Assembly (NCBI GenBank): GCA_030639705.1
Contig: DAOWKX010000179.1
Location: forward strand, 1-5,439
DNA: 5,439 bases
Origin: Candidatus Aminicenantota bacterium
GTDB lineage: Bacteria; Acidobacteriota; Aminicenantia; UBA2199
Direction: 5' to 3'
In this document: piece by piece, positions 1 to 5,439 of the stretch
How the letters are laid out: each line of letters opens with the position of its first letter
How positions within the stretch are numbered: the stretch's first letter is position 1
Notes under the pieces: model-generated
The model's database searches: none
Seen by the model: the letters and a program-made list of their open reading frames with translations, nothing else
What the model was told of the DNA's origin: nothing
Position numbers and translations under genes: made by a program

Positions 1-6
1 AATAAA

Positions 7-31
7 GGGTAAGGGCAAGCCTTACCCCTAC
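7..31 (-). repeat. Short palindromic repeat, inverted copy (hairpin 1)
   Basis: GGGTAAGG (7-14) and CCTTACCC (20-27) form a perfect 8-bp stem around the 5-nt loop GCAAG (15-19). The right end reads CCCTAC (26-31). Read on the - strand the unit is GTAGGG, arm, CTTGC loop, arm, the same plan as the copy at 50-76, so the two are inverted relative to each other. No T-tract marks it as a plain terminator. An array could continue beyond the left edge, which cannot be seen. Confidence 0.75.
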
Positions 32-49
32 AAAAAAGATAAGAAAATT

Positions 50-76
50 GTAGGGTGCAACCCTTGCGGTTGCCCC
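50..76 (+). repeat. Short palindromic repeat, direct copy (hairpin 2)
   Basis: GTAGGG (50-55) opens the unit. GCAACC (57-62) pairs with GGTTGC (68-73) around the loop CTTGC (63-67), and the stem continues past a bulged T56 with GGG (53-55) against CCC (74-76). It shares its boundary hexamer and loop with the inverted copy at 7-31, but the stem arms differ on both sides while still pairing. The 18-nt A-rich spacer at 32-49 separates the copies, as in paired REP/BIME-type elements. From memory, similar GTAGGG...CTTGC palindromes are scattered between genes in some environmental bacteria; this is unchecked. Confidence 0.75.
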
Positions 77-97
77 ATTGATGAGGTTTTCTCTTTT

Positions 98-117
98 TTC
101 ATGGTGAATTTCATGAA
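98..117 (+). promoter_or_regulatory. TTCATG direct repeat over the thyX -35 region (possible operator)
   Basis: TTCATG occurs at 98-103 and again at 110-115, 12 bp apart start to start. The second copy extends to the palindrome TTCATGAA (110-117). The pair overlaps the -35 and spacer of the thyX promoter, where a repressor would act. No known regulator motif is recognised, and AT-rich sequence gives such repeats by chance fairly often. Confidence 0.25.
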
Positions 118-130
118 TAAATGATATAAT
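102..130 (+). promoter_or_regulatory. Sigma70-type extended -10 promoter for thyX
   Basis: The -10 hexamer TATAAT (125-130) is a perfect consensus and is preceded by TG and one base (122-124), an extended -10. With a 17-bp spacer the -35 would be TGGTGA (102-107), only 3 of 6 matches to TTGACA, which an extended -10 can tolerate. Transcription would start near 137, giving a leader of about 50 nt to thyX. Confidence 0.65.
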
Positions 131-146
131 TCAATGAACTTGAATT
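128..146 (+). promoter_or_regulatory. 7-bp inverted repeat at the thyX -10/transcription start
   Basis: AATTCAA (128-134) and TTGAATT (140-146) are perfect inverted repeats separated by TGAAC (135-139). The element begins inside the -10 hexamer and covers the predicted transcription start near 137. It could be an operator half-site pair. It is AT-rich and would make only a weak RNA hairpin. Confidence 0.3.
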
Positions 147-175
147 TATATTCTGGATTGAACATAATTAAAGTT

Positions 176-181
176 AAGGAG
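176..181 (+). promoter_or_regulatory. Shine-Dalgarno site of thyX
   Basis: AAGGAG lies 7 nt before the ATG at 189, an ideal spacing. It fixes the start codon of thyX. It contrasts with the - strand genes, none of which has a comparable site. Confidence 0.85.
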
Positions 182-188
182 CGGGTAT

Positions 189-818
189 ATGATTAACGTT
201 GAACTCTTATCTATTACACCTTCAGCAGAGAAACTAATCGAAAATGCCGGCAGAACCGCTTATCTATCGTTTCACAAAGAAATAAAAACCAGTGGAAAGG
301 ATTTCTTAAAAATGCTTATCAACAAAGACCACATATCTGTTTTAGAACATGCACAGGCAACTTTTAGAGTCAAAGGCGGCTCCAGATCTTTTACCCATCA
401 GATGGTCCGTCACCGTCTTTGTTCATTTACCCAACAATCTCAGCGATATGTAGACGAATCCCGGTTCGGATATATTGTGCCGGATTCAATCAAAAAAAAT
501 TCACAGGCACAAAACCTTTTCAGAAGTTTTATGAGCAGAGCCAAAAAGGTATATGGCGAGCTTCAAGAAATGGGTATCAAAAACGAAGACGCCAGATTTA
601 TCCTCCCCAATGCAGTGGAAAGTGAAATCGTGATAACCGCCAATTTCAGGGAATGGAGACATATTTTTGAGCTGAGAGGAGGAACAGAAGCTCAGTGGGA
701 AATTCGGACTATCATCATCAAAATTCTCAAAATCCTCAAGAAAAAAGCTCCGGCTATATTTGAAGATTTTATCATTGATGAAGAGCAACAAGTCATCAAA
801 AAAATTGAAACAAATTAA
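189..818 (+). CDS. thyX: Flavin-dependent thymidylate synthase ThyX
   Basis: ThyX is a cytoplasmic homotetrameric flavoenzyme that methylates dUMP to dTMP using methylenetetrahydrofolate as carbon donor, with FAD and NAD(P)H as reductant. It replaces the unrelated ThyA. The 209-residue protein carries the family signature R-H-R-x7-S (RHR 74-76, Ser84) followed by QRY (85-87). H48, E53 and H54 lie in the segment DHISVLEHAQATF, which matches the conserved early ThyX block. The later blocks FILPNAVE (137-144), NFREWRHIFELR (152-163) and AQWEIR (168-173) match the nucleotide- and flavin-binding C-terminal half. Length is typical (about 200-250) and nothing is missing. The start is set by AAGGAG 7 nt upstream. 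It has its own promoter, is transcribed alone in this window, and converges on the Clp-like gene 45 bp downstream. Identification is secure from the signature. Confidence 0.97.
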   Translation: MINVELLSITPSAEKLIENAGRTAYLSFHKEIKTSGKDFLKMLINKDHISVLEHAQATFRVKGGSRSFTHQMVRHRLCSFTQQSQRYVDESRFGYIVPDSIKKNSQAQNLFRSFMSRAKKVYGELQEMGIKNEDARFILPNAVESEIVITANFREWRHIFELRGGTEAQWEIRTIIIKILKILKKKAPAIFEDFIIDEEQQVIKKIETN

Positions 819-863
819 ATATTAATAAAATTATATCGGATAATCGAGTCATCAAATCCCTGG

Positions 864-2621
864 TTACTTCCTGACTTTTAGATTAATTTTTTGAGAAACC
901 ATACTGACCTCTACTTGCTTTTTTTTATCCCCTTTGGAAATGAGATCCAGGAGTCTGATCCTGATCTCTCTTTCGATTATTCTCCCCACCGAATGGGCAA
1001 AACTGCCATCCTTTAAAGCCTTTGCTGCTATATAATTGAAAACATTATCATTAATTTCAATGGCAGTATTATATTTTTTCCTGATTTCCTTAATTAAATT
1101 ATTTATTTTTTTCCTGGCAATCTCTTTTAAATGGTCTTTTAAAAGGGGGACAAATTCAATAATCTCATCCACCCAATCCAGGACATTCATTATCTTTGAA
1201 GGTATTACGATTGTTTTTGATTTTTTATCTGATCTGACAAACCCGATTTTCCTTCCTTTTTTTTCTTCCCCTATCCGGGTTAAATTCAGGATAAATATGA
1301 TGTTTGAAAGATGGTGCTTTTTTCCAAAAGGGTCAACGATATATCCTCTGCTGAGAACTTTACCTAAAAAAGCCAAAACCAGGGAATGGGCCTCGGCAAT
1401 ATTTTCAAATAATACGACTGAAAAAGGATGATCCTCTACTTCCTGTACTAATTCTCCGGGAATTGATCTGGAATCCCCGATTAGTTTCCGGATATCACCT
1501 GGTTTTTTATAATACTTCAGATCAATGATCCTCAATTTTTTCTCATTCCCAAACAAATATTCAGCAACTTTTTGAGCGATAAAACTCTTTCCCACACCCG
1601 TGGCACCCAGGAACAAAAATATCCCTTCCGGTCTGGCATCATTAATATCAGTTTCCAGCCGAGATAATTTGATGATACGTGAAATCTCAGAAAGAGCCTC
1701 CATCTGATTGACAACCTTTTTTTTTAAATAATCATATATTCCTCGGTAATGTTTATCGGGATCCAGTTTGACTATTCCAAGTCTAAGTTTTGATATATCA
1801 CTCACGCTTCTATAGATAAAATTCTCACTTAACTCATCTTTACCTTTCAAAGACGACTTAGAACAAGCCATATCCAGTAAATCAACGGCCTTGTGAGGAA
1901 ATGCCCGATGGGGAATGAATCTTTGAGCCAGATAATAAATTTTATCAAATACGTCCACTCTAATCCGGATAGAATAATATTTTTCAAAATATGATTTTAC
2001 GCCCCGTAAAATGAATAACATCTCCTTCTCAGAAGGCTCATTTATAAATACCGGAGAAAAACTCAGAGAAAGAAGTTTATCGTTTTTTATATATTTGAAA
2101 TAATTTTCAGGTGTGGTCGCCGCAATAATGCTCAATCCCCGTTTGGAAAGATAGGACTTCAAGAGACTCTGAATTTGCCGGTATTCATCTCCCCTATCAG
2201 TTCCTACGACCGACTGCATCTGCATCTCATCGAGAAAAAAAATGATCTTGTCTTTGTTTTTCTTAATATCCGAAAATAATCTCTCAAAATCCTTAAACAG
2301 AATTTCAGTTGATTCTCTGGAATAGAGAAAGGTGTTCATCGAGAGCTCAAGAATGATCTTCTGTTTTAAAAACCCGGGAACCTGGCCTTTATTTATTCTG
2401 GCGGCGATCTCGGTGATGAGGGCGGTTTTCCCAACTCCGGGTTTTCCGATTAACAAAAGATTATTCTTTAACTTCCGTAACAAAGACTCCATGACAGCTT
2501 CAATCTCTTTCTCCCGGCCGATAAAAGGGATGCGGTCTTCCTGTTCGGCAATCACACTCAGATTATTCAGAAATGAATGAAATTCTGGAGAAATGTTGAG
2601 TTTGTCTAAATCTTCAGGCAT
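864..2621 (-). CDS. Clp/Hsp100-like double AAA+ protein with degenerate second ATPase module
   Basis: This 585-residue protein has two AAA+ modules in Clp order. It lacks the Clp N-domain and has no long coiled-coil middle domain, so it is shorter than ClpA/ClpC/ClpB (about 750-860). Module 1 keeps FIGREKEI (33-40), Walker A GKPGVGKT (59-66), Walker B with D131-E132, and IAATT (166-170). The arginine-finger pair expected before F188 is L186-S187, and no KYRG-like pore loop is seen. Module 2 keeps Walker A GATGVGKS (339-346). Its Walker B is LFENIAEAH (404-412), so Asp-Glu has become E406-N407. The usual LNR finger is L-D-W483, GAR sensor 2 is FAH543, and the sensor-1 Asn aligns with T448. IGF (459-461) sits where ClpA/ClpC place their ClpP-docking loop. 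The ATG has no clear SD and an in-frame TAA lies 6 codons upstream. It is probably the last gene of the polysaccharide operon. An unfoldase, ClpP partner or scaffold role is inference. Confidence 0.88.
   Translation of the reverse strand: MPEDLDKLNISPEFHSFLNNLSVIAEQEDRIPFIGREKEIEAVMESLLRKLKNNLLLIGKPGVGKTALITEIAARINKGQVPGFLKQKIILELSMNTFLYSRESTEILFKDFERLFSDIKKNKDKIIFFLDEMQMQSVVGTDRGDEYRQIQSLLKSYLSKRGLSIIAATTPENYFKYIKNDKLLSLSFSPVFINEPSEKEMLFILRGVKSYFEKYYSIRIRVDVFDKIYYLAQRFIPHRAFPHKAVDLLDMACSKSSLKGKDELSENFIYRSVSDISKLRLGIVKLDPDKHYRGIYDYLKKKVVNQMEALSEISRIIKLSRLETDINDARPEGIFLFLGATGVGKSFIAQKVAEYLFGNEKKLRIIDLKYYKKPGDIRKLIGDSRSIPGELVQEVEDHPFSVVLFENIAEAHSLVLAFLGKVLSRGYIVDPFGKKHHLSNIIFILNLTRIGEEKKGRKIGFVRSDKKSKTIVIPSKIMNVLDWVDEIIEFVPLLKDHLKEIARKKINNLIKEIRKKYNTAIEINDNVFNYIAAKALKDGSFAHSVGRIIEREIRIRLLDLISKGDKKKQVEVSMVSQKINLKVRK
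1717..1744 (-). promoter_or_regulatory. Candidate -1 frameshift/slippage site at the AAA+ module junction
   Basis: On the - strand, codons TTA AAA AAA AAG (Leu299-Lys302) contain a run of nine A (1725-1717) holding the dnaX-type heptamers A-AAA-AAA and A-AAA-AAG in the zero frame. GAGGA (1744-1740), an SD-like pentamer, lies 14 nt upstream. After a -1 slip the frame reads nine more codons and stops at TGA (1689-1687), giving a protein of about 311 residues with module 1 only. A weak stem (TCAGA/TCTGA) follows downstream. Runs of eight identical bases occur elsewhere in this AT-rich window, so chance is possible. Confidence 0.3.
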
Positions 2622-2693
2622 TATTGCTGCCCATATCTTTTATGTCGTCCACTGGAAATAGCAGAGTCTGCAAAACCTCATGAAAACTCTGTT
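2622..2693 (-). other. 72-bp gap with small inverted repeats between priming transferase and Clp-like gene
   Basis: CAGAGT (2662-2667) and ACTCTG (2686-2691) can form a 6-bp stem with an 18-nt loop, and GCAGAGTCTGC (2661-2671) is itself a palindrome. There is no T-tract, so a terminator is unlikely. I see no convincing promoter and no strong SD before the downstream ATG at 2621. Read-through from the upstream genes is the simplest reading. Confidence 0.3.
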
Positions 2694-4094
2694 TTACCAT
2701 TGTTTTCCTTTATCAATAAATCGAAACTTCAAAACAGTTCTCCAAAGAATTTCAAGATCAAGTTTAAAGGTCCAGTTCTGAATATAATAGATATCAAACT
2801 CAATCCGCTTATCCAAGGCTGTGTTTTGTCTTAAACCATGAACCTGAGCCCAGCCGGTGATTCCGGTTTTTACCCGATGGCGTAGCATATATTTCGGGAT
2901 ATCATTTTTAAATTTCTCAACAAACTCCGGTCTTTCCGGTCTGGGCCCCACCAGACTCATATCACCCTTTAATACATTTATCAGTTGAGGTAACTCATCA
3001 ATCGATAATTTTCTTAAAAAACGACCCATGCGGGTAATTCGTTTATCCTCGGGTTTAGACCAAACTGCTCCGGTCTCTTTCTCGGCATTCTGAATCATGG
3101 TTCTGAACTTGATTATTTTAAAACGGGTACCATCCAATCCCACTCTTTTTTGAACATAAAATATTGGCCCTCTGGAATCTATTTTAATCAGCACTCCAAT
3201 GATAAAAAAAGCTGGGAATAATAGTATAATCCCGACCAAACTGAATAGGATGTCAAAAATTCTTTTAAAAAATAACCGGTATCCATGAATCGGAATCTCA
3301 CCCAGATTAATAGTCGGAATCCCTTCAATATGTTCCATGCCGGCTTTAATTGAGGCAATCTGAAGAATATCAGGCACCAGTTTAATGTCCAGGAATAGAT
3401 TGTTTCCCGTTTTAATAAGGTTCATTATGGATTTATATTCTTTTAATGACAAGGCAATAAAAAGATCGGTGACCCCATATTTTTTGACGATTCTTTCCAG
3501 ATCATCATAATTACCCACCACTCCTTTTTTCTTTTGTGGGTTTAAAAACCCGATCACTTCAATCCCAAAATGAGTATACTTACTAAGCTTTGCGGCGATC
3601 ATCACCGCTATATCCCCTGAACCGGCGATTAAAACCTTAGACATTCCATTTTTCTTCAGGAAAAAACCTCTAAAAAATTTAAAAACCAACAACCGTAGTC
3701 CAAAAATTAAAAAGGTGCTGAGGGGAATATAGATTATTAAATATAAATGAGAGATTTCAAAATTAATAAATTTATAACTTCTTAAATAACTCATCAATAA
3801 CATGATAATAAAGGAGGAGATTGAATTGTTCACGATCACAAGAAAAAGATCATCCAGCCTATTTCTCCGTAACTTCATCTCATAAAAGCCCTGATAGGAA
3901 AAATATAAAACCTGAATAAAAACAAGGAGAGGAATGACCAGCAAATATTGACTGTACTGGGGAATGCCTTTGGGTGCCCCGATCAGTGTTGAATAAAATC
4001 TTATCCAGAAAGTCAAATTGAATCCAATAATAATGGCAATAATATCGCTGAATAAATACAATTGAAGCAGGTGTTTTCTTCTTTTTCTAATCAT
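2694..4094 (-). CDS. Polyprenyl-phosphate hexose-1-phosphate transferase (WcaJ/WbaP-type priming enzyme)
   Basis: This membrane enzyme starts polysaccharide repeat-unit synthesis by moving a sugar-1-phosphate from a UDP-sugar to undecaprenyl phosphate. The 466 residues show four N-terminal hydrophobic segments (about 10-30, 48-68, 85-103, 115-138). A Rossmann-like CoA_binding_3-type domain follows, with IAGSGD at 156-161. A further membrane helix (280-303, P294) leads into the C-terminal Bac_transf domain. Diagnostic blocks are KRIFD (277-281), QKRVG (315-319), KFRTM (329-333), the catalytic Asp-Glu pair D366-E367 in SIDELPQL, GDMSLVGPRPE (377-387) and TGITGWAQVHGLR (410-422). Length and order fit the exopolysaccharide polyprenyl glycosylphosphotransferase family. 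The start overlaps the stop of the upstream glycosyltransferase by ATGA, pointing to translational coupling. The sugar, whether glucose, galactose or another hexose, cannot be read from the sequence. Confidence 0.95.
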   Translation of the reverse strand: MIRKRRKHLLQLYLFSDIIAIIIGFNLTFWIRFYSTLIGAPKGIPQYSQYLLVIPLLVFIQVLYFSYQGFYEMKLRRNRLDDLFLVIVNNSISSFIIMLLMSYLRSYKFINFEISHLYLIIYIPLSTFLIFGLRLLVFKFFRGFFLKKNGMSKVLIAGSGDIAVMIAAKLSKYTHFGIEVIGFLNPQKKKGVVGNYDDLERIVKKYGVTDLFIALSLKEYKSIMNLIKTGNNLFLDIKLVPDILQIASIKAGMEHIEGIPTINLGEIPIHGYRLFFKRIFDILFSLVGIILLFPAFFIIGVLIKIDSRGPIFYVQKRVGLDGTRFKIIKFRTMIQNAEKETGAVWSKPEDKRITRMGRFLRKLSIDELPQLINVLKGDMSLVGPRPERPEFVEKFKNDIPKYMLRHRVKTGITGWAQVHGLRQNTALDKRIEFDIYYIQNWTFKLDLEILWRTVLKFRFIDKGKQW

Positions 4095-5194
4095 TGTATC
4101 TCTAAAAAATATTTTTTAACTTTTTGATTAAAAATATCTGTGGAGAACCTTAAGCTGTTTTCTCTTATCTCTGACGGTTTAAATCTCCGCTTCTCATCCC
4201 CTTCTCTTTCTTTTAATTGGTTGATGGCAAGAATGATATCGTTGACCGTCTGATTCCCGAACAAAATTCCTGTCTTCTCATGCCCTACAATATCGAGAAC
4301 TCCCCCTCTTTTAAAGGCCACTACCGGGACTCCACAGGCCTGAGCTTCGACAAAAGATATCCCAAAATCCTCCACACCGGCAAACACATATGCCCGGGCA
4401 TGCTGATACAACCGTTTCAGTTCTTGACCGGACACATCCTGTTTGAATTCGATTTTTCCCCCTGCCATTTTCTGCAATTTTTTTCTTTCAGATCCTTTTC
4501 CCACAACTACCAATTTTTCTCCTAACTGATTGAAGGCCTTTATAAGAAGCTGATTGTTTTTATATGGAACCAGAGCTGATACGGTTAAAAAATAATCCTT
4601 TTTTGGATTAAGTTCAGGCTGAAAAAAATCTGTATCAACAGGTGGATGAATGACCGAAGCCTCTCTTCGATAGTATTTCCAGATTCTCTGTTTAACAAAA
4701 TTTGAATTGGCAATGAAATTATCAACTCTCATTGAACTGGCCACATCCCACACCCGTAGTTTATACGCCAGATTCTTTATGATAGATTTCTTAATCCCTC
4801 GAATGCCCGTAAAGTACATATAATACTGGTCCCAGATATATCTCATGGGGGAATGAATATAACTGATATGCACCGCTTCAGGAGGGGGGATGATACCCTT
4901 GGCCACACAATGAGAACTACTGATGATCAGTTCATAATCTCTCAAGTCAAACGATTCCACACAGCTGGGGAAAAGGGGTAAGAAATAACGATAGTGTTTC
5001 CGGATAAACCTGTATTTATTTAAAGCGGAAGATGTTATTTTATGAGCCATGATTTTGTCGGAAATTTTTTTCTCATCCAGAAACAGAGTAAAAATATCCG
5101 CATCCGGAAACAAATCCAGAATGTTTTCCAGTACTTTCTCTCCCCCTCTCATTCCATTGAGCCAGTCATGTATGATTGCGACTTTTTTCTTCAT
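4091..5194 (-). CDS. GT4-family glycosyltransferase (WbaZ/mannosyltransferase-like)
   Basis: This is a cytoplasmic GT-B-fold retaining glycosyltransferase that would add a sugar from a nucleotide donor to the lipid-linked oligosaccharide begun by the next gene. The 367 residues open with VAIIHDWLNGMRGGEKVLE (5-23), the glycine-rich acceptor-side block typical of WbaZ-like GT4 enzymes. SYIHSPMRYIWD (111-122) is another hallmark. The C-terminal donor domain has VSALVPYKN (205-213), VGKGSE (231-236), and the GT4 E-x7-E motif at E275 and E283 in EDFGISFVE. There is no signal peptide or membrane segment. The ATG at 5194 directly precedes the conserved block, and an in-frame TAG lies just upstream, so the start is firm although no SD is present. 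Its TGA overlaps the ATG of the priming transferase. Mannose transfer is suggested by resemblance to WbaZ only; donor and linkage are unknown. Confidence 0.93.
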   Translation of the reverse strand: MKKKVAIIHDWLNGMRGGEKVLENILDLFPDADIFTLFLDEKKISDKIMAHKITSSALNKYRFIRKHYRYFLPLFPSCVESFDLRDYELIISSSHCVAKGIIPPPEAVHISYIHSPMRYIWDQYYMYFTGIRGIKKSIIKNLAYKLRVWDVASSMRVDNFIANSNFVKQRIWKYYRREASVIHPPVDTDFFQPELNPKKDYFLTVSALVPYKNNQLLIKAFNQLGEKLVVVGKGSERKKLQKMAGGKIEFKQDVSGQELKRLYQHARAYVFAGVEDFGISFVEAQACGVPVVAFKRGGVLDIVGHEKTGILFGNQTVNDIILAINQLKEREGDEKRRFKPSEIRENSLRFSTDIFNQKVKKYFLEIQ

Positions 5195-5205
5195 AATTAG
5201 ACACT

Positions 5206-5234
5206 ATTTTACACTTCATTTAAGAATAAATCAA
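5206..5234 (-). promoter_or_regulatory. Candidate promoter for the polysaccharide/Clp-like operon
   Basis: On the - strand TTGATT (5234-5229, 4 of 6 matches to TTGACA) is followed after exactly 17 bp by TAAAAT (5211-5206, 5 of 6 to TATAAT). Transcription would begin near 5199, only about 5 nt before the ATG at 5194. That is a nearly leaderless start and agrees with the lack of an SD. A more distal promoter beyond the right edge, reading through the hairpin region, is the alternative. Confidence 0.4.
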
Positions 5235-5262
5235 CAGTGCCTGAAGTCCAAGATCCACCACC

Positions 5263-5288
5263 TAATTTTGGATATTTCCCCAAAATTA
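5263..5288 (-). repeat. Inverted repeat A upstream of the glycosyltransferase
   Basis: TAATTTTGG (5263-5271) and CCAAAATTA (5280-5288) are a perfect 9-bp inverted repeat with an 8-nt loop. It lies about 30 bp upstream of the candidate -35 element. It could be an operator or part of a structured leader. There is no T-tract to suggest a terminator. Confidence 0.45.
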
Positions 5289-5330
5289 AGATCAAGCAGG
5301 TGTGTCGGCTTCCCTTTGAACGGCTTGCGA

Positions 5331-5362
5331 ATCCCATTTCTCGCCAATATCGAAAATGGGAT
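5331..5362 (-). repeat. Inverted repeat B upstream of the glycosyltransferase
   Basis: ATCCCATTT (5331-5339) pairs with AAATGGGAT (5354-5362). After a bulged C5340 the stem continues with TCG (5341-5343) against CGA (5351-5353), leaving the 7-nt loop CCAATAT. This makes 12 pairs with one bulge. The function is not recognised. Confidence 0.55.
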
Positions 5363-5370
5363 GAGACGCT

Positions 5371-5395
5371 CCCAAAAACGAGAAACGTTTTTGGG
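5371..5395 (-). repeat. Inverted repeat C upstream of the glycosyltransferase
   Basis: CCCAAAAACG (5371-5380) and CGTTTTTGGG (5386-5395) form a perfect 10-bp stem around AGAAA (5381-5385), 8 bp beyond repeat B. No T-tract follows on either strand, so it is not a standard intrinsic terminator. Its CGAGAAA segment (5379-5385) is complementary to TTTCTCG in repeat B (5337-5343), so the two could pair with each other instead. Confidence 0.6.
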
Positions 5396-5439
5396 TAAAG
5401 TGAAAAGGGATAACGACTACAGCCTGCGAAAGATTTGAT

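Noticed and set aside
814..826. ATTAA-ATA-TTAAT palindrome at the thyX stop as a terminator
   Set aside because: The stem is only five A/T pairs and is not followed by a T-tract. The 45-bp convergent gap shows no credible intrinsic terminator on either strand.
1036..1431. A + strand open frame of 131 codons inside the Clp-like gene
   Set aside because: It is antisense to conserved AAA+ module 2 sequence, rich in Phe/Ser from reversed Lys/Glu codons, and has no SD.
2640..2681. A 13-codon ATG-to-TAA frame on the - strand just upstream of the Clp-like gene
   Set aside because: It has no convincing SD and such short frames arise by chance. A leader-peptide role would need conservation evidence.
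5245..5275. GGTGGTGGAT on the - strand as an ops/JUMPstart element for RfaH
   Set aside because: It lacks the GGCGGTAG core and the wider JUMPstart context, so the resemblance is only to a G-rich stretch.
5371..5400. Repeat C as an intrinsic terminator
   Set aside because: The T run is inside the stem. What follows is TAAAG on the + strand and AGCG on the - strand, with no terminal T-tract.
5049..5438. A + strand open frame of 129 codons reaching the right edge
   Set aside because: Its first part is antisense to the conserved N-terminus of the GT4 enzyme, and the rest crosses the palindromes. It has no SD and no recognisable domain.
5209..5439. A 76-codon open frame on the - strand running in from the right edge and ending at TAA 5209, 14 bp before the glycosyltransferase ATG
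   Set aside because: It passes through all three inverted repeats, is rich in Ser, Arg, Gly and Cys unlike the Lys/Ile/Glu-rich proteins here, and matches no family I know. The + strand is also open across much of it. A genuine gene tail cannot be fully excluded without the flanking sequence.

Overview
This is an AT-rich bacterial window with four protein genes. One gene, thyX, is on the + strand near the left edge. The other three (a GT4 glycosyltransferase, a polysaccharide-priming sugar transferase and a Clp-like double AAA+ protein) lie head to tail on the - strand and converge on thyX. Undecaprenyl-phosphate-type priming, sigma70-like promoter elements and the Clp architecture indicate a bacterium. 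ThyX, the Lys/Ile-rich proteins and the paired GTAGGG...CTTGC palindromes would suit an anaerobe from an environmental lineage. A candidate phylum such as Atribacterota is possible, but that is a guess from general impression.

Layout: 1-188 holds two inverted copies of a short palindromic repeat, then an extended -10 promoter with nearby symmetric elements, then a strong Shine-Dalgarno (SD) site for thyX (189-818). A 45-bp gap with no convincing terminator separates thyX from the 3' end of the Clp-like gene (864-2621, -). That gene is preceded by a 72-bp gap and the priming transferase (2694-4094, -), whose start overlaps the stop of the glycosyltransferase (4091-5194, -) by ATGA. The last 245 bp (5195-5439) contain a candidate promoter for the - strand genes and three inverted repeats, and no gene I can support.

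How the genes work together: the priming transferase would load a hexose-1-phosphate onto the lipid carrier, and the GT4 enzyme would add a later sugar in an exopolysaccharide, capsule or O-antigen-like pathway. The Clp-like protein is probably the distal gene of the same transcript and is the most unusual item. It has two AAA+ modules with intact Walker A motifs. The second module has lost the Walker B Asp-Glu pair, the arginine finger, sensor 1, sensor 2 and the aromatic pore loop, yet keeps an Ile-Gly-Phe tripeptide where ClpA/ClpC/ClpX carry their ClpP-docking loop. An A9 slippery run lies at the junction of the two modules. ThyX makes dTMP and looks functionally unrelated.
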